Source: Chloroflexota bacterium (lineage in GTDB: Bacteria > Chloroflexota > UBA6077). Taken from it: a DNA stretch of 6,778 nt. The notes under the pieces were generated by a model. It saw only the letters and a list, made by a program, of their open reading frames with translations. It was not told the origin of the DNA and ran no database searches. The translations under genes and the position numbers were made by a program. Positions 5,183-6,778 of the stretch are shown piece after piece. The stretch lies in NCBI GenBank assembly GCA_021806765.1, contig JAJZQR010000297.1:1-6778 (forward strand), read 5' to 3'. Every line of letters starts with the position of its first letter. Positions within the stretch are counted from its first letter, which is position 1.

Positions 5183-6338
5183 TTTCACATTCGCCGGCCG
5201 GGCGAGCCCAAAGGGCGCCGGCTTCGATCCTCAGGAACTCCCCCCGCGAGGCCGGCGGCTCCTTGCCCCGCCCGATCCACAGGGCCATCTCGCCCGGTTC
5301 GAACAGGACGCTGACGGCCGTGCCCTCGTTGGCCACCCGGGCAAAGGGGTTTCCCTGCCCTCCTCCGGGCTCCCCATCCGCCAGGAAGGTCAGGGCTTCT
5401 TCCGGCCCCACCCCGTTCCGGTTGCACAGGGTCTGCAGTCGTTCTAACCTACTCGCCGAGTGGCTTAGCAGGTGGGGTAGCTGCCGCCGGGCCAGGACCG
5501 GACTCACGAAGTGGTTAGTTGCCACCAGGAGCCCGTCTCCGGCGAGTACCTCCTCCACCGTGTCCCGGGTAATCTCGAAGAGGGCAGCGGCCTTCTCCCT
5601 TCCCGAGCCGATCACCAGGTTGTTGCCGATGGTTCGGCGTGAGCGCCTGAGGAGTTGTCCCGCCTCTCGTAGCGAGGATGCCTCCTCCATGACCAGGCGG
5701 TAGAGGATGGAGGTAGGGGTGCCGTTGGGGGTGTTGCCCCTGAGGTAGGAGGTGAGACTCCCCAGGGAGAGGCCCTGCAGGCTCATGGCGGTGGAGGTAC
5801 CCACCAGCCCCGGCCAGCCGATCGACAGGAAGGCGCTCCGCCCCTGAGGCCGGTAGACGAACAGCGTGGCCTCTCGCAAGAGCAGCCTGGCAACGGCTCC
5901 CCCGTCGTCCAGGGGAGTGCCCCGGAAGTGGTAGTCCAGGTTCCGGCCGTGGATCAATCCGCCGTCCCGAGATCGGCTTCCGAAGAGGGCGAAGCTGGAG
6001 CAGGCCAGGTGAGGACTCCGCGGCGCCAGCCGCCGCAGGATGTTCAGCACGTCGTCCAGGGTGTTCAGCAGCAGGAGATCCGGGTAGGCGATGTCGCTGC
6101 CTCTGGCCACTCCCCTCATCTCCTCCCTCAGGTGCGGGGGGATGTGGCGATTCATGGTCAGGGCGAAGACCAGGGCCACCAGCCGGAGCGGGACGCCCCG
6201 AAGGGGACCGACCCGCAGGAAGACGCGCCTGCTCATCTCCTCGACCAGGAGACGGATCTCGCTCTTCAGCAACCGGCCGTGGCTCAGCCCCAGGCTGGTG
6301 GGATCGCCTTCCAGGACGACGATGCGAAGGTCAGCCAT
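5178..6338 (-). CDS. C45-family Ntn-hydrolase (acyl-coenzyme A:6-APA acyltransferase-like)
   Basis: Relative of the peptidase C45 / choloylglycine hydrolase-like group, which cleaves or transfers acyl groups on linear amides; the substrate is unknown. The N-terminal part reads LEGDPTSLGLSHGRLLKSEI (9-28), the usual family opening. The likely catalytic cysteine is C113 in LACSSFALFGS, followed by DGGLIHGRNLDYHF (125-138), then GWPGLVG (174-180), GLSLGSL (189-195) and VATNHF (272-277), all family hallmarks. S186 stands where many members have Asn in the M-N-x-x-G motif, so activity is not assured. In this family C113 usually becomes the N-terminal nucleophile after self-cleavage of a propeptide, which would be about 112 residues here, or it acts uncleaved. 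No clear signal peptide is visible; a hydrophobic stretch at 51-62 is short. The 386-aa length is typical. The ATG at 6338 has no Shine-Dalgarno; an in-frame TAG lies just upstream, so no longer start exists. Confidence 0.85.
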   Translation of the reverse strand: MADLRIVVLEGDPTSLGLSHGRLLKSEIRLLVEEMSRRVFLRVGPLRGVPLRLVALVFALTMNRHIPPHLREEMRGVARGSDIAYPDLLLLNTLDDVLNILRRLAPRSPHLACSSFALFGSRSRDGGLIHGRNLDYHFRGTPLDDGGAVARLLLREATLFVYRPQGRSAFLSIGWPGLVGTSTAMSLQGLSLGSLTSYLRGNTPNGTPTSILYRLVMEEASSLREAGQLLRRSRRTIGNNLVIGSGREKAAALFEITRDTVEEVLAGDGLLVATNHFVSPVLARRQLPHLLSHSASRLERLQTLCNRNGVGPEEALTFLADGEPGGGQGNPFARVANEGTAVSVLFEPGEMALWIGRGKEPPASRGEFLRIEAGALWARPAGECET

Positions 6339-6370
6339 TAGCTATCAGCAGTCAGCTTTCAGCGATCAGC
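6329..6370. repeat. 7-bp tandem repeat array, unit NNTCAGC
   Basis: Six heptamers in exact register: GGTCAGC, CATTAGC, TATCAGC, AGTCAGC, TTTCAGC, GATCAGC. The first two overlap the start of the C45 gene: CAT in unit two is its ATG, and unit one covers codons 2-4. The minus-strand reading of the array at 2911-2959 (ACTCAGC, ACTCAGA) has the same period and TCAG core, so both belong to one repeat type. The array takes up the place where a ribosome binding site would be expected. Confidence 0.8.
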
Positions 6371-6414
6371 GGGTGGTTGTCGGTCGCTCCAGGCTGTGGC
6401 CGATGGCCAACTCC

Positions 6415-6444
6415 AGTATATGCAGGTACCGGTCCAAAGCTCAA
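6415..6444 (-). promoter_or_regulatory. Candidate promoter of the C45 gene
   Basis: Read on the minus strand, TTGAGC (6444-6439), an 18-base spacer and TATACT (6420-6415) resemble a sigma-70 promoter, with 4 of 6 and 5 of 6 consensus matches. Transcription would start near 6408, giving a leader of about 70 bases that includes the heptad array. Confidence 0.55.
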
Positions 6445-6460
6445 CGCCATCGTCGCAGAT

Positions 6461-6561
6461 TGTAGGAGCCGCTTCCAGGCGGCGACGGTTCTCGGTGCGA
6501 AAAGAAGGGATCGCCGGCAGGAGTCGGAGGCCCGGATCGCCGGCAGGAGCCGGCTCCTACA
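6461..6561. repeat. REPIN-like inverted repeat pair (TGTAGGAGCCG ends)
   Basis: The 25-base ends are inverted copies: TGTAGGAGCCGCTTCC... (6461-6485) against the reverse complement of 6537-6561, 21 of 25 identical, with the outer 11 perfect. The right unit itself folds (GGAGCCGGCTCC at 6546-6557 is a perfect palindrome). Inside, GGATCGCCGGCAGGAG is directly repeated at 6508-6523 and 6534-6549. This matches the layout of REP doublets or a small MITE. No open frame for a transposase lies inside. The remaining gap to the next gene (6562-6656) shows nothing definite. Confidence 0.75.
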
Positions 6562-6656
6562 GGTGTAGCCGCCCCCTGTGGCTGTTTTGGGCACTGATCG
6601 CGGCGTGATACAGATAGCGCTTGCGGGCACGAATAAGCAACGGCTAAGATATCCTT

Positions 6657-6663
6657 CAGGAGG
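6657..6663 (+). promoter_or_regulatory. Ribosome binding site supporting a TTG start
   Basis: CAGGAGG ends 7 bases before TTG 6671, a near-perfect Shine-Dalgarno. It decides for the TTG over an in-frame GTG at 6605. Confidence 0.7.
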
Positions 6664-6670
6664 CCCCGCC

Positions 6671-6778
6671 TTGCAGAAGCCCTCTGTTGCCATCCTGCAC
6701 TATACCTGCCCCCCGGTTGTTGGTGGCGTCGAGCAGTTGATCGCCGTCCACGCCGGGCTGTTCGCCGAACGTGGTTAT
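6671..6778 (+). CDS. Group 4 glycosyltransferase, N-terminal fragment (runs off the window)
   Basis: Only 36 codons are visible, in frame to the last base. After the start, the peptide reads QKPSVAILHYTCPPVVGGVE and continues through a helix to FAERGY. A first strand ending HY, then PPxVGG(V)E and a helix closing with A..GH/Y, is the classic opening of GT4-type glycosyltransferases (GT-B fold, N-terminal glycosyl_transf_4 domain), which move sugars from nucleotide donors to lipids, polysaccharides or small molecules. The start is TTG, chosen for its RBS and because the family motif begins at once. The acceptor cannot be judged. The catalytic C-terminal domain lies outside the window. Confidence 0.75.
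   Translation, partial: MQKPSVAILHYTCPPVVGGVEQLIAVHAGLFAERGY

Noticed and set aside
5928..6465. Plus-strand open frames opposite the C45 gene
   Set aside because: Antisense shadows of a gene with intact family motifs; Gln/Pro- or Arg/Ser-rich composition without any recognised domain.
6587..6650. Promoter for the glycosyltransferase (TTGGGC/TACAGA or TTGCGG/TAAGAT)
   Set aside because: Hexamer matches are poor, and the second would start transcription inside the RBS.

Overview
The window is GC-rich bacterial DNA with GTG and TTG starts. It holds five genes that can be assigned, the last one cut by the window edge. Codon use, the single-copy TrkA/TrkH pair, the D-malate-type dehydrogenase, the BioY gene and the repeat-filled gaps would suit an uncultured Chloroflexota (Dehalococcoidia-like) genome. 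That placement is a weak inference, because no rRNA or taxonomic marker is present.

Layout, left to right. Positions 106-2906 carry trkA and trkH, overlapping by 4 bases (GTGA): the NAD-binding regulatory subunit and the membrane pore of a Trk potassium uptake system. A 284-base gap follows, with a 7-bp tandem repeat array, a candidate promoter and one copy of a dispersed hairpin repeat. Next comes a gene at 3191-4264 for a TtuC/DmlA-type decarboxylating dehydrogenase (D-malate/tartrate). The next gap (4265-4499) has a second copy of the dispersed repeat and a run of three strong inverted repeats directly before bioY (4500-5090), the biotin-binding S component of an ECF transporter. A convergent minus-strand gene (5178-6338) encodes a C45-type Ntn-hydrolase family protein. 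Upstream of it lie another heptad array, a good minus-strand promoter and a REPIN-like inverted repeat pair. The window closes with the first 36 codons of a plus-strand group 4 glycosyltransferase (6671-6778).

The genes do not form one pathway. trkA-trkH is a true functional pair; dmlA, bioY, the C45 gene and the glycosyltransferase look like separate transcription units. The notable feature is the gaps: every intergenic space from trkH onward carries repeat or palindromic DNA, and the families differ from gap to gap. Two of these families show compensatory base changes that keep their stems paired. The C45 gene has its start codon inside one repeat array and its stop codon inside another repeat. 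I saw no CRISPR array, tRNA, rRNA, insertion sequence or defence system, and I do not claim a new multi-gene system here.
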